A stretch of DNA of 64,000 bases from Nocardia asteroides (GCF_900637185.1 NZ_LR134352.1:2284001-2348000), one strand, 5' to 3'; positions 53,072 through 62,384 are shown, counted from the stretch's first letter. Notes: a model not told the origin generated them from the sequence alone. Translations and numbers: made by a program.

Positions 53072-55035
53072 GCGGGCAGGCCAGCTGGCGTCGGCGTCAC
53101 GGGCGCGACGCGTTCCGGGACCGGCGCCAGCGAGGTGGTGCGTCCGGCACGGACGCCGTTGGCGATGACGACGATCTCGGCGAGCTCGTGCACCGCGACC
53201 ACTGCCGCCAACCCGAGGACACCGAACAACGCCAGCGGGATCAGCACAGTGATCAAGCCCAGCGACAACCCGACGTTCTGCAGCATGATCGAACGCGCCC
53301 TGCGGGCGTGGTCGAGCGCTCGCGGCAGGTGTCGAAGGTCTTCACCCATCAACGCGACGTCGGCTGTTTCGATGGCCACGTCGGTGCCCATAGCGCCCAT
53401 CGCGATGCCCAGATCGGCGGTCGCCAGAGCGGGGGCGTCGTTGACGCCGTCGCCGACCATCGCGGTGAACCGATCCTTGCGCAGTTCACCGATGATGCGG
53501 GCTTTGTCCTCCGGACGCAGGTCCGCGTGCACGTCCTCGATACCCGCCTCGGCCGCGAGAGCCGCAGCGGTGCGGGCGTTGTCGCCGGTGAGCATAGATA
53601 CGCGGCAACCCGAGGCATGCAGGCGGTCGATGACCTCGCGGGCCTCGGGTCGCAGTTCGTCGCGCACCGCGATCGCACCGATCAGCCGGCCGTCGTCTTC
53701 GATGAGCACCGCGGTCGCCCCGGCATGCTGCATCCGCTCGACGTCGACGGCCAGCTCGCCGGGCTCGATCCAGCCTGGTCGACCCAGCCGGGCCGGGCGC
53801 CCGTCGACCAGACCAGTGAGCCCGGCGCCGGTGACAGCCTCGACGTCGGTGGCCGGGGTGACGGTGTCGGCGGCGGCGAGGATGGCCCGAGCGAGGGGAT
53901 GTTCGCTGCGCGATTCCAGCGCTGCCGCGACCGCGAGGACGGTGGCCTGGTCGACGCCCCCGACTGTGGAGATCTCCACCACGGCAGGCTTGTTCGCGGT
54001 CAGGGTGCCGGTCTTGTCGAGCGCGACCTCGCGGACCTTGCCCATCGCCTCGAGCGCGGCGCCGCCCTTGACCAGCACACCCAGCTTGCTCGCAGCGCCG
54101 ATCGCGGCCACAACGGTCACCGGCACCGCGATCGCCAGTGCGCACGGCGACGCGGCGACCAACACCACCAGCGCGCGTTCGATCCAGGTCGTCGGATCGC
54201 CCAGCAGCGACCCGATCACCGCGATCGCTGCGGCGGCGAGCATGATCCCTGGAACGAGGGGTTTGGCGATCTTGTCCGCCAGGCGCTGAGCTTCGCCCTT
54301 GCGGGCTTGTTCGGCTTCCACGATCCGCACGATCCGGGCCAGGGAGTTGTCCTCGGCGGTGGTGGTGACTTCGACCTCGAGGACTCCGGTGCCGTTGATG
54401 GATCCGGCGAAAACCTCCGCGCCCGGTCCGGCTTCCACGCGCACCGATTCGCCGGTGATCGCCGAAACATCTAGTGCGCTACGCCCTTCGATGATCACAC
54501 CGTCGGTGGCGATGCGCTCGCCGGGACGCACCAGCATCCGGTCACCGATGCGCAACTCGGGCGGCGTGACGACGGCTTCGGTGCCACCGCGCAGCACAGT
54601 GGCCTGCGCTGGTACCAGACTCAACAACGCGCGCAGGCCGCGGCGGGTGCGCGCGACCGCGTACTCCTCGAGTCCTTCGCTGATGGAGAACAAGAACGCC
54701 AGCATCGCGGCTTCGCCGACCTCGCCGAGGATCACCGCACCGATTGCCGCGATCGTCATCAGCGTTCCGACACCGATCTTGCCCTTGGCCAGCCGCTTGA
54801 TCGTCGAGGGCACGAAGGTATAGGCGCCGACCGCCAGCGCGGCGGCCTCCAAGCCCAATTCGACCGCGCGCGGACCGCCGCTCCAGCCGACGATCAACGC
54901 CGCGAGCAATAACACACCCGCGAGCGCGGCCGCGCGCAGTTCGCTGACCTCCCAGAGTTTCTCGGGTTCGCGCTCCTCGCCTTCGGCGTTCTCGCCGGGG
55001 GGTTCGTCGTGGCCGCAGCCGCACGCGTCGCTCAT
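53068..55035 (-). CDS. P1B-type heavy-metal ATPase
   Basis: This 655-residue protein has a short Cys/His-containing N-terminus (CGCGHDE) without an HMA domain, ITGES (phosphatase loop), the transport motif ASPCALAIA (SPC, not CPC), the phosphorylation site DKTGTLT, and MVGDGVNDAPAL. The penultimate span has HELAEIVVIANGVRAGR. SPC and the His-Glu pair resemble P1B-4 ATPases that move Co, Ni, Zn or Fe; a Cd role is possible too. Controlled by the CmtR-like gene directly upstream. Confidence 0.9.
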   Translation of the reverse strand: MSDACGCGHDEPPGENAEGEEREPEKLWEVSELRAAALAGVLLLAALIVGWSGGPRAVELGLEAAALAVGAYTFVPSTIKRLAKGKIGVGTLMTIAAIGAVILGEVGEAAMLAFLFSISEGLEEYAVARTRRGLRALLSLVPAQATVLRGGTEAVVTPPELRIGDRMLVRPGERIATDGVIIEGRSALDVSAITGESVRVEAGPGAEVFAGSINGTGVLEVEVTTTAEDNSLARIVRIVEAEQARKGEAQRLADKIAKPLVPGIMLAAAAIAVIGSLLGDPTTWIERALVVLVAASPCALAIAVPVTVVAAIGAASKLGVLVKGGAALEAMGKVREVALDKTGTLTANKPAVVEISTVGGVDQATVLAVAAALESRSEHPLARAILAAADTVTPATDVEAVTGAGLTGLVDGRPARLGRPGWIEPGELAVDVERMQHAGATAVLIEDDGRLIGAIAVRDELRPEAREVIDRLHASGCRVSMLTGDNARTAAALAAEAGIEDVHADLRPEDKARIIGELRKDRFTAMVGDGVNDAPALATADLGIAMGAMGTDVAIETADVALMGEDLRHLPRALDHARRARSIMLQNVGLSLGLITVLIPLALFGVLGLAAVVAVHELAEIVVIANGVRAGRTTSLAPVPERVAPVTPTPAGLPA

Positions 55036-55430
55036 GCTCGCACCTCCGTAGTGGTTTCGGTCGGGGTGGTGGTAGCGGCGTCGGTGCCGTAGTTCGGGCA
55101 CAGCGCCACCGCGTTGCCCGTCGCGGCAAGCAAGGTCTCCGCCGCCGAGAGCAGGTCCATCAGTTCGGGGCGGGCCAGGCTGTAGAACACCTGCCGACCC
55201 TGCGGGCGGCCCACGACCAGCCCACAGTCACGCAAGCACGCCACGTGCGCCGACACCGTCGACTGCGCCAACTCCAGTCCCGCCATCAGGTCCGACACCC
55301 GTGCCTCCCCGCACGCCAGCCGGTGCACAATCGCCAACCGTGTGGCATCCGACAGGCTGTGGAACAACGCCACCGCCGGATCCAAGCCTTCTGTTCCGAC
55401 GAGGCAGTCCCTGCCATGATTCATCGTCAT
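55032..55430 (-). CDS. ArsR-family repressor, CmtR-like
   Basis: This 132-residue winged-helix protein has AQSTVSAHVACLRDCGLVVG in the recognition helix, placing Cys65 and Cys69 exactly as the CmtR (Cd/Pb sensor of Mycobacterium) ligands, and Cys111 (ALCPNYG) matches its third. A TATCAT -10 lies 6 bp before ATG 55430, so the message is probably leaderless; ATG 55424 is the alternative. First gene of the four-gene operon. Confidence 0.88.
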   Translation of the reverse strand: MTMNHGRDCLVGTEGLDPAVALFHSLSDATRLAIVHRLACGEARVSDLMAGLELAQSTVSAHVACLRDCGLVVGRPQGRQVFYSLARPELMDLLSAAETLLAATGNAVALCPNYGTDAATTTPTETTTEVRA

Positions 55431-55440
55431 AAAACGATGA
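55421..55440. promoter_or_regulatory. Operator of the ArsR-family gene
   Basis: TCATCGT-N6-ACGATGA, 7-bp perfect arms, overlaps both the -10 region and the start codon of the ArsR-family gene. This is ideal for autorepression. Confidence 0.6.
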
Positions 55441-55511
55441 TAGCGCCCAAGGCTATTGATATCGCCACTCTCTGTGATTAATCTTATTTCACCGATCACA
55501 TCGTTTTTTGT

Positions 55512-55527
55512 CGATCAATCTTGATCG
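55512..55527 (+). promoter_or_regulatory. Palindrome before the MMPL gene
   Basis: CGATCAA-TC-TTGATCG, 7-bp perfect arms, ends 18 bp before the MMPL start and is not the same sequence as the ArsR dyad. Binding protein unknown. Confidence 0.45.
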
Positions 55528-55545
55528 GCGCCGGAGGGAGACCCC

Positions 55546-57792
55546 GTGAACCAGCAGCACACGATCGCGACCACCGAGCCACCACAACGATCCACCTCTG
55601 TCGCGGACTCCGGCCTGCTGTATCGGTGGGGTGCGGCCATGGCACGACACAGACGCCCCGTCCTGGCGATCTGGGCGCTGCTACTGGTGATGTGCGCGGT
55701 GGCCTATCCATTACTCGAAGATCGGCTCGGCGCCATGGACTTCGGGGTCGAGGACTCCCAATCCGCCGAGGTCGACCGCCTCGTCGCGCAGCACTTCCCG
55801 CAGTTCGGCGCCGAACAAGCGGTCATCGTGCTGCAGTCGCCCACCCTCACCGCCGATAGCCCAGACTTCCGGGCGGCTGTCTCCCGTGCGGTCACCGCCG
55901 CGCGAGCGGTCTCCGGTGTGACAGAGGTCGTCGACCCCTACCTCGGACTGCCCGGCACCCAGATCTCGGCCGACAAGCACGTCGCGATCGCCTTGGCCGG
56001 TATGGATGGCGACATGGCCGAACGCGCACGCATCGCCCGCGATCTGCAAGACGCCATCGGTGCGGCGAATAGCGATGCCCCCGTCGAGGTCGGGCTGACC
56101 GGATACTCGGCGGTGCAGAACGCGGCCACCGAACTGCAGAACGCCGACCTGGCCCGCGCCGAAGCGATCGGCATCCCCGTCGCCCTGCTGCTGCTGGTGC
56201 TCGCACTCGGCGCTCTTGCTGCGGCGGCGGTTCCGATCGGAGTGGCCCTCGCCGGCCTGCTGGCCGCGGTCGGTGCGCTGTTCACCCTCACCACGATCAC
56301 CGCGTTCGATTCGCTGACCGTCGCCATGGCCACCATGGTCGGACTCGGTGTCGGCATCGACTACGCGATGTTCATCGTCAGCCGCTTTCGCGAAGAACTC
56401 GCCCGCCGCAACGTCACCGAACGCGCCGACCATGACGGCATCGCCGCCGCTGTCGGACGGTCGCTGGAGACCGCAGGCAAGACGATCCTCGTCTCCGGGC
56501 TCGTGGTGATGATCTCGCTGTGCGCGTTGATCATCATCGACGCACCGATCTTCCGTGGCATCGCCATCGGCGTTGCCACCGCCGTCACCAGCATGCTCAT
56601 CGTTGCTGTCACCCTGCTGCCCGCTTTGCTCGCTGCCCTAGGCCCCGCCATCAATCGCGGCGCTCTCCCGCCCCGGTGGCGCCCCGCCGAAACCGCTACC
56701 GTCACCGGTGGCGCGCCAGGCCGGTGGGCGCGCTGGGCCTACCTGGTCATGCGCAAACCGGTGCTGTTCGGCACGGCCGTGATCGCGGTGCTCGTCGTGG
56801 CCGCACTGCCGGTCTTCGGGATCCGCTACGGCCTCGACATGGGCACCACCGCCCTCGACGACACCCCCACCGGACGCGCCAGCACCGCCTTGACCACCAA
56901 CTTCCCCGCCGGAGCACTCTCACCAGTCGAGATCATCGCCACCGGCGCCTCCGACACCCCACTCACAGCCGACGCCGCGGCACAGATCAACCAATTCCTC
57001 AGCGAGATCGACCGCGACGACCGAATCGCCGCAGTGCTCCCGGCGCAGGTCAGCAATGGTCGAATCCTCACGATGGTGATCCCGCAGGTGGCGTTCGACT
57101 CCACGGACGCCACCGACCTCATCCGCGACCTCCGCACCAGCGCCGCAACCATTGATATGGCGGCCGGGACCGAACTCCGCATCGGGGGCAGCACCGCCGA
57201 ATTCGTCGACCTCTCCGACGAGATGACCTCCAAACTGCCGCTGGTCATGGCCCTGGTGCTGTCGGCCTCGCTGATCTTCCTGATCGCGGCGTTCCGCAGC
57301 ATCGCCCTACCGGTCAAGGCCATCGCGATGAACCTGCTCGCCACCGGCGCCGCCCTCGGCATCACCGTCGCGGTGTTCCAGTGGGGTCTGGGCGAGAACA
57401 TCCTCGACTTCACCAGCCCGGGCTTCGTCCAGGTCTATCTGCCCACCGTCGTGTTCGCCCTGCTGTTCGGGCTCTCGATGGACTACGAGGTCTTCCTCAT
57501 CCGCCGCATCCGCGAACACTGGGACGCCACCGGCGACAACCGACACGCCGTCGCCGCAGGGCTCACTCACACCGCCCGCCCTATCACCGCCGCGGCAGCG
57601 ATCATGATCGCCATCTTCGCCAGCTTCCTCACCGCCGACATCCTCGAACTCAAACAGCTCGGACTCGCCCTTGCCGTCGCTGTCGCCATCGACGCCGTGC
57701 TCATCCGTCTGGTTCTCGTCCCAGCCCTCATGCGGCTGTTCGGCGACTGGAACTGGTGGCTACCCGCCGTGTCGCGAAGGTCGACGCGCTGA
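55546..57792 (+). CDS. MMPL-family RND transporter
   Basis: This 748-residue protein has two repeats of one span, an outside domain and five spans. The transport motifs GVGIDYAMFIVSRFREE and GLSMDYEVFLIRRIREHW are typical of MmpL/RND exporters of lipids or drugs. GTG start with GGAGGGAG upstream. Divergent from the ArsR/ATPase operon, so possibly metal-responsive too. Substrate unknown. Confidence 0.9.
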   Translation: MNQQHTIATTEPPQRSTSVADSGLLYRWGAAMARHRRPVLAIWALLLVMCAVAYPLLEDRLGAMDFGVEDSQSAEVDRLVAQHFPQFGAEQAVIVLQSPTLTADSPDFRAAVSRAVTAARAVSGVTEVVDPYLGLPGTQISADKHVAIALAGMDGDMAERARIARDLQDAIGAANSDAPVEVGLTGYSAVQNAATELQNADLARAEAIGIPVALLLLVLALGALAAAAVPIGVALAGLLAAVGALFTLTTITAFDSLTVAMATMVGLGVGIDYAMFIVSRFREELARRNVTERADHDGIAAAVGRSLETAGKTILVSGLVVMISLCALIIIDAPIFRGIAIGVATAVTSMLIVAVTLLPALLAALGPAINRGALPPRWRPAETATVTGGAPGRWARWAYLVMRKPVLFGTAVIAVLVVAALPVFGIRYGLDMGTTALDDTPTGRASTALTTNFPAGALSPVEIIATGASDTPLTADAAAQINQFLSEIDRDDRIAAVLPAQVSNGRILTMVIPQVAFDSTDATDLIRDLRTSAATIDMAAGTELRIGGSTAEFVDLSDEMTSKLPLVMALVLSASLIFLIAAFRSIALPVKAIAMNLLATGAALGITVAVFQWGLGENILDFTSPGFVQVYLPTVVFALLFGLSMDYEVFLIRRIREHWDATGDNRHAVAAGLTHTARPITAAAAIMIAIFASFLTADILELKQLGLALAVAVAIDAVLIRLVLVPALMRLFGDWNWWLPAVSRRSTR

Positions 57793-58436
57793 CCGCGGTA
57801 GTGGACGCGTGGTGGGCGACAGTTCGAGGACCTTTCGGAGCAGATTCGCGAAGATGTGGTTGCCGAGTTCGTGTGCCTGGGCCATGTCGACGATCAGACC
57901 GGGGACGTCGGGGTGGTCGGGGACTGATGCATGGTGGAGCAGGTCAACTTGTCACCGGATCCTGCATCAGTCCCGTTTACGCCCGTCAGGTACTTGCAGA
58001 ACCGTTGGAGGCTTCGGTATTGCGGTGGGAACACTCAGGTGTGAGGACTGATGGCCTTGCCTGGCTGTCACATCATCCTCGCCCGCACCGAAACACTCGA
58101 ACTCGCCGGCGGGGCAAACGCTCGGCGAGGCAGAGGCCGTTCCCGTCATCCCTTACGTCGCAGTGGCTGGGACGTCGCGCTGGTCGACCGGTAGTCGCGG
58201 CGGATGCCGCCCTGGGATGAAGAGGGATCAGCGGTGCATTGAGCACCCTGATCAACTTGGCTCGGCCACGTCGCGTCGGGCTACCTCCGAGGTGGGCCCC
58301 GTAGCCAACCGCCGTCGCGACTGACCGCCGATCTCGCCTCGTGGGGGACCCGACTCGGAGCTAAATGTTCGGAAACGCCCGTAGGGCTTGCGGTTCCGAC
58401 GAGAATCGTGTGGTGATGGATAGGGAGGGCGGGACG
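57793..58436. other. 644-bp gap, probable module junction
   Basis: No intact gene. An 11-bp perfect inverted repeat (57921-57931 with 57963-57973, 31-bp spacer) is present. The minus strand carries an open stretch (57793-57960) that encodes VDMAQAHELGNHIFANLL and looks like a fragment of a real protein cut off at the MMPL end. An imperfect CGGAA/TTCCG dyad sits at 58368-58396, before the next operon. This fits a boundary between the metal island and the following unit. Confidence 0.45.
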
Positions 58437-58511
58437 ATGCCGCTAGACATTCGGCACTACGATCTGAGCCGCGGCAACGTCTCGCGGGCTGTGGGTGAGG
58501 CTGGGAGATGA
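58437..58511 (+). CDS. 24-residue ORF coupled to the PD-(D/E)XK-like gene
   Basis: GGGAGGGCGGG lies upstream of ATG 58437 (an in-frame ATG at 58416 is possible). The 24-residue basic product ends at a TGA that overlaps the ATG of the next gene (ATGA). No family. It may be a leader for coupling or a very small partner. Confidence 0.4.
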   Translation: MPLDIRHYDLSRGNVSRAVGEAGR

Positions 58512-59017
58512 CGGTGGTGGCGGTACCGCATCCCCATTACGGGCTGGACCTTAATGGTGCAAAGTCGAGGTACAGTCTGTCGTACCTGTATGCGGTGTGC
58601 TCTCAGGCCGGGTGCACTGTGATCGAGACCCCGCAGGACTCGGACGTTCACTCTATCGATGCGACAGTTCAGTTCGAAGAGGGTGACGTTCGAGTTCAGA
58701 TGAAGTGCTCCAGCACCCATCGAATGACCGGGTCTCAAATTCGGTTTCAGCTCAAACAGCAATGGATCGACAAGTGGAGAAAGTACCAAGGGACAACGTT
58801 CGTCGTTCTTGTTCTTGTTCCCGAGCACAAGGCTGATTGGGTGCAGTATGGAGATGACGAGACGGTGCATCGAACGCAGGCGTACTGGGCAGAATTCGAC
58901 AAGAGCTCGACGGCGAAGTCGATCGTGATCCCGCGTGCCAACCGATTGGATACCTCTACGCTCGCCAAGTGGCACTCTGCATTCGCGGTCGGCTTCGGAG
59001 AGGAGGCGGCATCCTGA
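58508..59017 (+). CDS. PD-(D/E)XK nuclease-like protein, DUF4365-like
   Basis: This 169-residue protein has the strand pattern of restriction-type nucleases: IDATVQFEEGDVRVQMKCSS, giving Asp51 then Gln64-x-Lys66, close to the DUF4365 layout. A strong hydrophobic strand FVVLVLVP and a C-terminal helical part follow. Codon use is less GC-rich at third positions than its neighbours, which suggests transfer. First large gene of a three-gene coupled unit. Catalysis has not been shown for this fold variant. Confidence 0.6.
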   Translation: MTVVAVPHPHYGLDLNGAKSRYSLSYLYAVCSQAGCTVIETPQDSDVHSIDATVQFEEGDVRVQMKCSSTHRMTGSQIRFQLKQQWIDKWRKYQGTTFVVLVLVPEHKADWVQYGDDETVHRTQAYWAEFDKSSTAKSIVIPRANRLDTSTLAKWHSAFAVGFGEEAAS

Positions 59018-60165
59018 TGTCCGGCGACGAACTAGTCATACACACTAAGGCGTGGATGCTGCAACACGGCTGGACGGAGGTCTCCGAGGGCCCAGCTGGA
59101 TGGATGTGGAAGCACACCGCAGCCGGTGGGGATGCTCGCAAGATCGCGATCGTGCGAAACCTCGCCAACGACAGCGGCGCGTTCAATGGTGTGGTCCAAC
59201 GTCTAGCGGCAGCGCACGGGGCACCCACGGCTGAGGTCGAACGAACGCTGAAGATGTGGGGCACAGATGTCACAATGCTCCGGGCAGCTAATGACATCGT
59301 GATAGCCGAAACGATCCCGCTGACTGCCGCCGCCGTCATGGTCGAGTCCGCACGGCTGATGTACCGATGTTCAGCCACCGCAGCCATTCGGCTGCGCCCT
59401 GAGATCAGCGGTGGGTACTCGAAAATTGGGGACGATCTCAGCAATACCGTACGGATGGGACACACTGAGCGAGGCTCGTATGTCATCCCCGTCTACGTGA
59501 AACTGAGCGACCCGAAGGAAGTCGTCGACAACGAGCAGCCTTTTGAAGGGTTGGAGCGTGAGTCGGTTGCCACGGTGGAGATGGTTGAGTCGGCGGAACG
59601 TCGAATGACGCGAACCTTCGCTCAGGCAATGCAAGCCATCCACGATCATGTCTTGACACCAGAGCATCTACCAAGAGCGGAACAGGTGATGGGGCTGGTA
59701 TCAGCGGGGGTCACACGCGAGTTCGTGTCGGCTATCACCCGTGTCCTTGCGGAAGGCGCGGTAGCGGAATTTGAAACCCGTTTCGAATGGGCACCGTCGC
59801 AACCCACTCCTACGCGTATCGCTCAGTCAGTTAGCATTCCCGCTGCGGCCGAGGAGAAGCTGACCGAAACAATCCGGATCCTGAAGCGATCGAAACGGCG
59901 AGAATTCAACGTCATGACTGGTCCGATCGTCACTGTTAGCAAGTTTCCAGACGATCCGAATGTCTACGCGACGATCAAGACGGTTCGAGGGGGTCACCCG
60001 TGCAACGTCACAGCCATTCTCCCAAGCTTGCCACTAAAGACGGTCACGGAGTGGATGACAAGCGGCGAGACCGTCCAGCTACAGGGGGTGGTGGATCGCC
60101 AGGGTGGTGGCCTGGTTGTTCGTAGCCCTCAGGGTTTTGGGCCAATCGCCTTACCTGCAGTGTGA
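59017..60165 (+). CDS. Unrecognised 382-residue protein, partner of the nuclease-like gene
   Basis: The ATG overlaps the previous stop (TGATG) and has GGAGAGGAGG upstream. No domain is recognised in the N-terminal 280 residues, which are mostly helical with a central strand-rich part (RGSYVIPVYVKLSDP). The last 90 residues look like a beta-barrel with regular strands (GPIVTVSKF, NVYATIKTV, NVTAILP, VQLQGVV, GLVVRS), possibly an OB-like fold. Similar base composition to the nuclease-like gene. Possibly the effector or sensor half of a two-protein defence unit (inference). Confidence 0.65.
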   Translation: MSGDELVIHTKAWMLQHGWTEVSEGPAGWMWKHTAAGGDARKIAIVRNLANDSGAFNGVVQRLAAAHGAPTAEVERTLKMWGTDVTMLRAANDIVIAETIPLTAAAVMVESARLMYRCSATAAIRLRPEISGGYSKIGDDLSNTVRMGHTERGSYVIPVYVKLSDPKEVVDNEQPFEGLERESVATVEMVESAERRMTRTFAQAMQAIHDHVLTPEHLPRAEQVMGLVSAGVTREFVSAITRVLAEGAVAEFETRFEWAPSQPTPTRIAQSVSIPAAAEEKLTETIRILKRSKRREFNVMTGPIVTVSKFPDDPNVYATIKTVRGGHPCNVTAILPSLPLKTVTEWMTSGETVQLQGVVDRQGGGLVVRSPQGFGPIALPAV

Positions 60166-60197
60166 CCTGTTTGTGCGCGTTGATAGTCGAATGACAG

Positions 60198-60228
60198 TGC
60201 CCCGGACCGCTGGAGATGGACCGGGGCA
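60198..60228. terminator. Hairpin between converging genes
   Basis: TGCCCCGG pairs with CCGGGGCA (8 bp, 15-base loop) 33 bp after the 382-residue gene stop. A weaker CCTGTC/GACAGG hairpin follows near 60253. Converging transcripts from the NUDIX gene would also meet here. Confidence 0.5.
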
Positions 60229-60346
60229 TCGCGCGGCTGGAACCTACTGGAGCCTGTCCGGCAGGAGCTTCCGGGAGGCCGACAGGACTGCAGCTCATGT
60301 CGATCGCGAGTTCTACGTCGCACGCCTCGTCAGGTGATGACAGCTG

Positions 60347-60991
60347 TCAGTCGAACATGGTTGGTAGGTCTGGCTTGTTCCAGTGCTCGTGGAGAAGCTG
60401 GATTTGGGCGTCGAGTACACGGGTGGTCGACAGTTCGGGCAGCTCGTCGACGTTGAACCAGCCGACTTCCATAGTCTCGACGGGGCTGGGTTGGCCGTGG
60501 GAGATGGTCTCGCACAGGAAGAACAGCTTGTACACGTGGTAGGGGAAGGCGGGCTGGTGGCCCTGCACATCGCGGTCGTGCAGGGCCACGAGTTTGCGGG
60601 CGCGCACGGTTATGCCGGATTCTTCGTGGACTTCGCGTTCGACGGCGAGTGAGGGCGGTTCCAGGACGTCGCACCAGCCGCCGGGCAGGGTCCATTTCTC
60701 GTCGCTGCGGTCGCGGATGAGCAGGATGCGGCCCTTGTCGTCGAAGACGCCGCCTCGGACGTCGACTTTGGGTGTCATGTAGCCGTGTTCGAGGAACACG
60801 TTCTTGTGCAGGTCCTCGAGGGTGCCGTTGCTGATGAGGGCCAGCAGGTCGGTGGCTATCTGTTTGGCTTGTTCGTAGCGTTGCCGGTCGAAGACGTCGG
60901 TGGAGAAGACGAGGCCGTTGTGCGCGAGGGCGGCCAGAGCAATAGCGTGTTGGCGGATCTGGGTCTCGGCTGTCGGTTGAGCGTTGTCCAT
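60347..60991 (-). CDS. NUDIX hydrolase with N-terminal helical domain
   Basis: This 214-residue protein has the complete Nudix box at about residues 105-127 (G-x5-E-x7-REVHEESGI) preceded by KWTLPGGWCDV. A helical N-terminal domain (residues 1-70) matches NUDIX_4-type proteins. It hydrolyses nucleoside diphosphate-linked substrates, perhaps ADP-ribose or NDP-sugars. ATG 60991 is chosen because AAAGGA lies upstream; ATG 61039 is possible. Confidence 0.87.
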   Translation of the reverse strand: MDNAQPTAETQIRQHAIALAALAHNGLVFSTDVFDRQRYEQAKQIATDLLALISNGTLEDLHKNVFLEHGYMTPKVDVRGGVFDDKGRILLIRDRSDEKWTLPGGWCDVLEPPSLAVEREVHEESGITVRARKLVALHDRDVQGHQPAFPYHVYKLFFLCETISHGQPSPVETMEVGWFNVDELPELSTTRVLDAQIQLLHEHWNKPDLPTMFD

Positions 60992-61042
60992 CCAGGGTCC
61001 TTTGGTCGGATCGGCGTTGTCGCAGCGGCTGTTCGACATAGG

Positions 61043-61492
61043 TCAGAGAGTTAGGCGGTAGGTCGTGGACTGGCGTGGGGCAAATCCGAGCCGTTGGTAG
61101 AGCTGGTTGGCTGCGGATCTCTTCGGGGTCGACGTGAGATCGACCGTGCGCGCTCCGTGGTCTATCGCGATGGCCAGCGCAGCGGTGGTCAGACCTCGTC
61201 CAATGCCGTGTCCTCGCGCGGCTTGGTCGACCACGACATCTTCGATGCGTGCGCGCAGTCCGGTGGGGATCGTGTACATGACCAGAGTCAGCGCGCCGAC
61301 GATCGCTCCATCGACACGTGCAATGAGCAGCCGCGTCGAGGTGGAATCGATCACCGCCTCCAGGACATCACGGGTCAGAGGTGCTGCGGTGGTGGACAGT
61401 TGCGGTAGAAGGTCCGTCAGCGCCGTCAGCGTCTCGTCGTCTACCTGGGTCACGATGTCGATCACAACTGCCTCGGGTGTCTGCGACACCAT
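61043..61492 (-). CDS. GNAT-family N-acetyltransferase
   Basis: This 149-residue protein has the acetyl-CoA loop ARGHGIGRGL and a C-terminal RSAANQLYQRLGFAPRQ, typical of GNAT enzymes. It probably acetylates a small amine; drug, polyamine or amino-sugar are possible. Same direction as the NUDIX gene, 51 bp from its preferred start. Confidence 0.87.
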   Translation of the reverse strand: MVSQTPEAVVIDIVTQVDDETLTALTDLLPQLSTTAAPLTRDVLEAVIDSTSTRLLIARVDGAIVGALTLVMYTIPTGLRARIEDVVVDQAARGHGIGRGLTTAALAIAIDHGARTVDLTSTPKRSAANQLYQRLGFAPRQSTTYRLTL

Positions 61493-61700
61493 GGGCTCCT
61501 CCTGCGTTGCGCTACGGATTCGACGCCGCGATATGGGTCGAAAAGTGGGGGGCCGGAACGATTTTCGAATAGTTCACCAGAACCGGCCAGGTGGCAGCGG
61601 CGGCGTTGGCACCAGCGTATCCCGTGTGGTGCCGGGTGGGCCTGCGGCGGCCACCCGCTGGTGCGTCTCGCGGTTCTCGCACGGCTGCCTGCTGGTTCGG

Positions 61701-62384
61701 TCAGTGTTGCTGCACGGAGGCGGTGGTCTGGACGGGTTGGGCGAGGCCGTGGACAGCTGTGGACAGGTCGGGGTCGGTGGAGCTGAAGATCGCGCTGCCC
61801 GCGACGAGGGTGTCGGCTCCGGCCTCGATTGTCTGTGGTGCGGTGATAGTGGTGATCCCGCCATCGGCGACGAGTTCCACCGTATCGAGTTGCCGGTCGC
61901 GCAGGAGCGTTCGCAGAGCGCGGATCTTGTCCGGGACGGCGGGCTCGAAGGTGCTGGTGCCGGGTCGGCTGGTCATGAGGACGACGAAGTCCACGCGTCC
62001 GAAGTAGGGGTCGAGCAGTTCGAGGCCGAGGTCAGGGTTGAGTACGAGCCCTTTGCCGATGCCGGCCAATTGGAGGGTGTCGAGGGCAGTACTGATGTCG
62101 GTCGCGGCATCGACGTGGAAGCAGACCCGGTCGGCCCCGATCTCGATGAGGTCGTCGATGTAGCGCTCGGGTTCGAGGGTTTGCAGGTGGACCTCGAGCG
62201 GCAGGGACGTGTGGTGGCGGATGGCGGCGACGGTGCGCATGCCGAAGCTGATCGCGGGCGTGTAGTGACCGTCCATGATGTCGAGGTGAAGGTATTTGGC
62301 GGTGCTGGCTGCGACGCTGTCGATGGCGTCGCGCAGCGCGAGAGGGTCAGCGCCGATCAGTGCCGGGGCGATGGACACGGTCAT
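61701..62384 (-). CDS. Ribulose-phosphate 3-epimerase-like enzyme
   Basis: This 227-residue TIM barrel follows the Rpe family: SIAPALIGADPL, YLHLDIMDGHYTP, LEVHLQTLEPE, GKGLVLNPDLGLELL, and VADGGITTIT with the catalytic second Asp. Instead of the usual MSV after FVVLM it has TSRPG. It may be a secondary-metabolism paralogue that epimerises a sugar phosphate for the DegT enzyme encoded next, with which it overlaps by 4 bp (ATGA). ATG 62384. Confidence 0.82.
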   Translation of the reverse strand: MTVSIAPALIGADPLALRDAIDSVAASTAKYLHLDIMDGHYTPAISFGMRTVAAIRHHTSLPLEVHLQTLEPERYIDDLIEIGADRVCFHVDAATDISTALDTLQLAGIGKGLVLNPDLGLELLDPYFGRVDFVVLMTSRPGTSTFEPAVPDKIRALRTLLRDRQLDTVELVADGGITTITAPQTIEAGADTLVAGSAIFSSTDPDLSTAVHGLAQPVQTTASVQQH

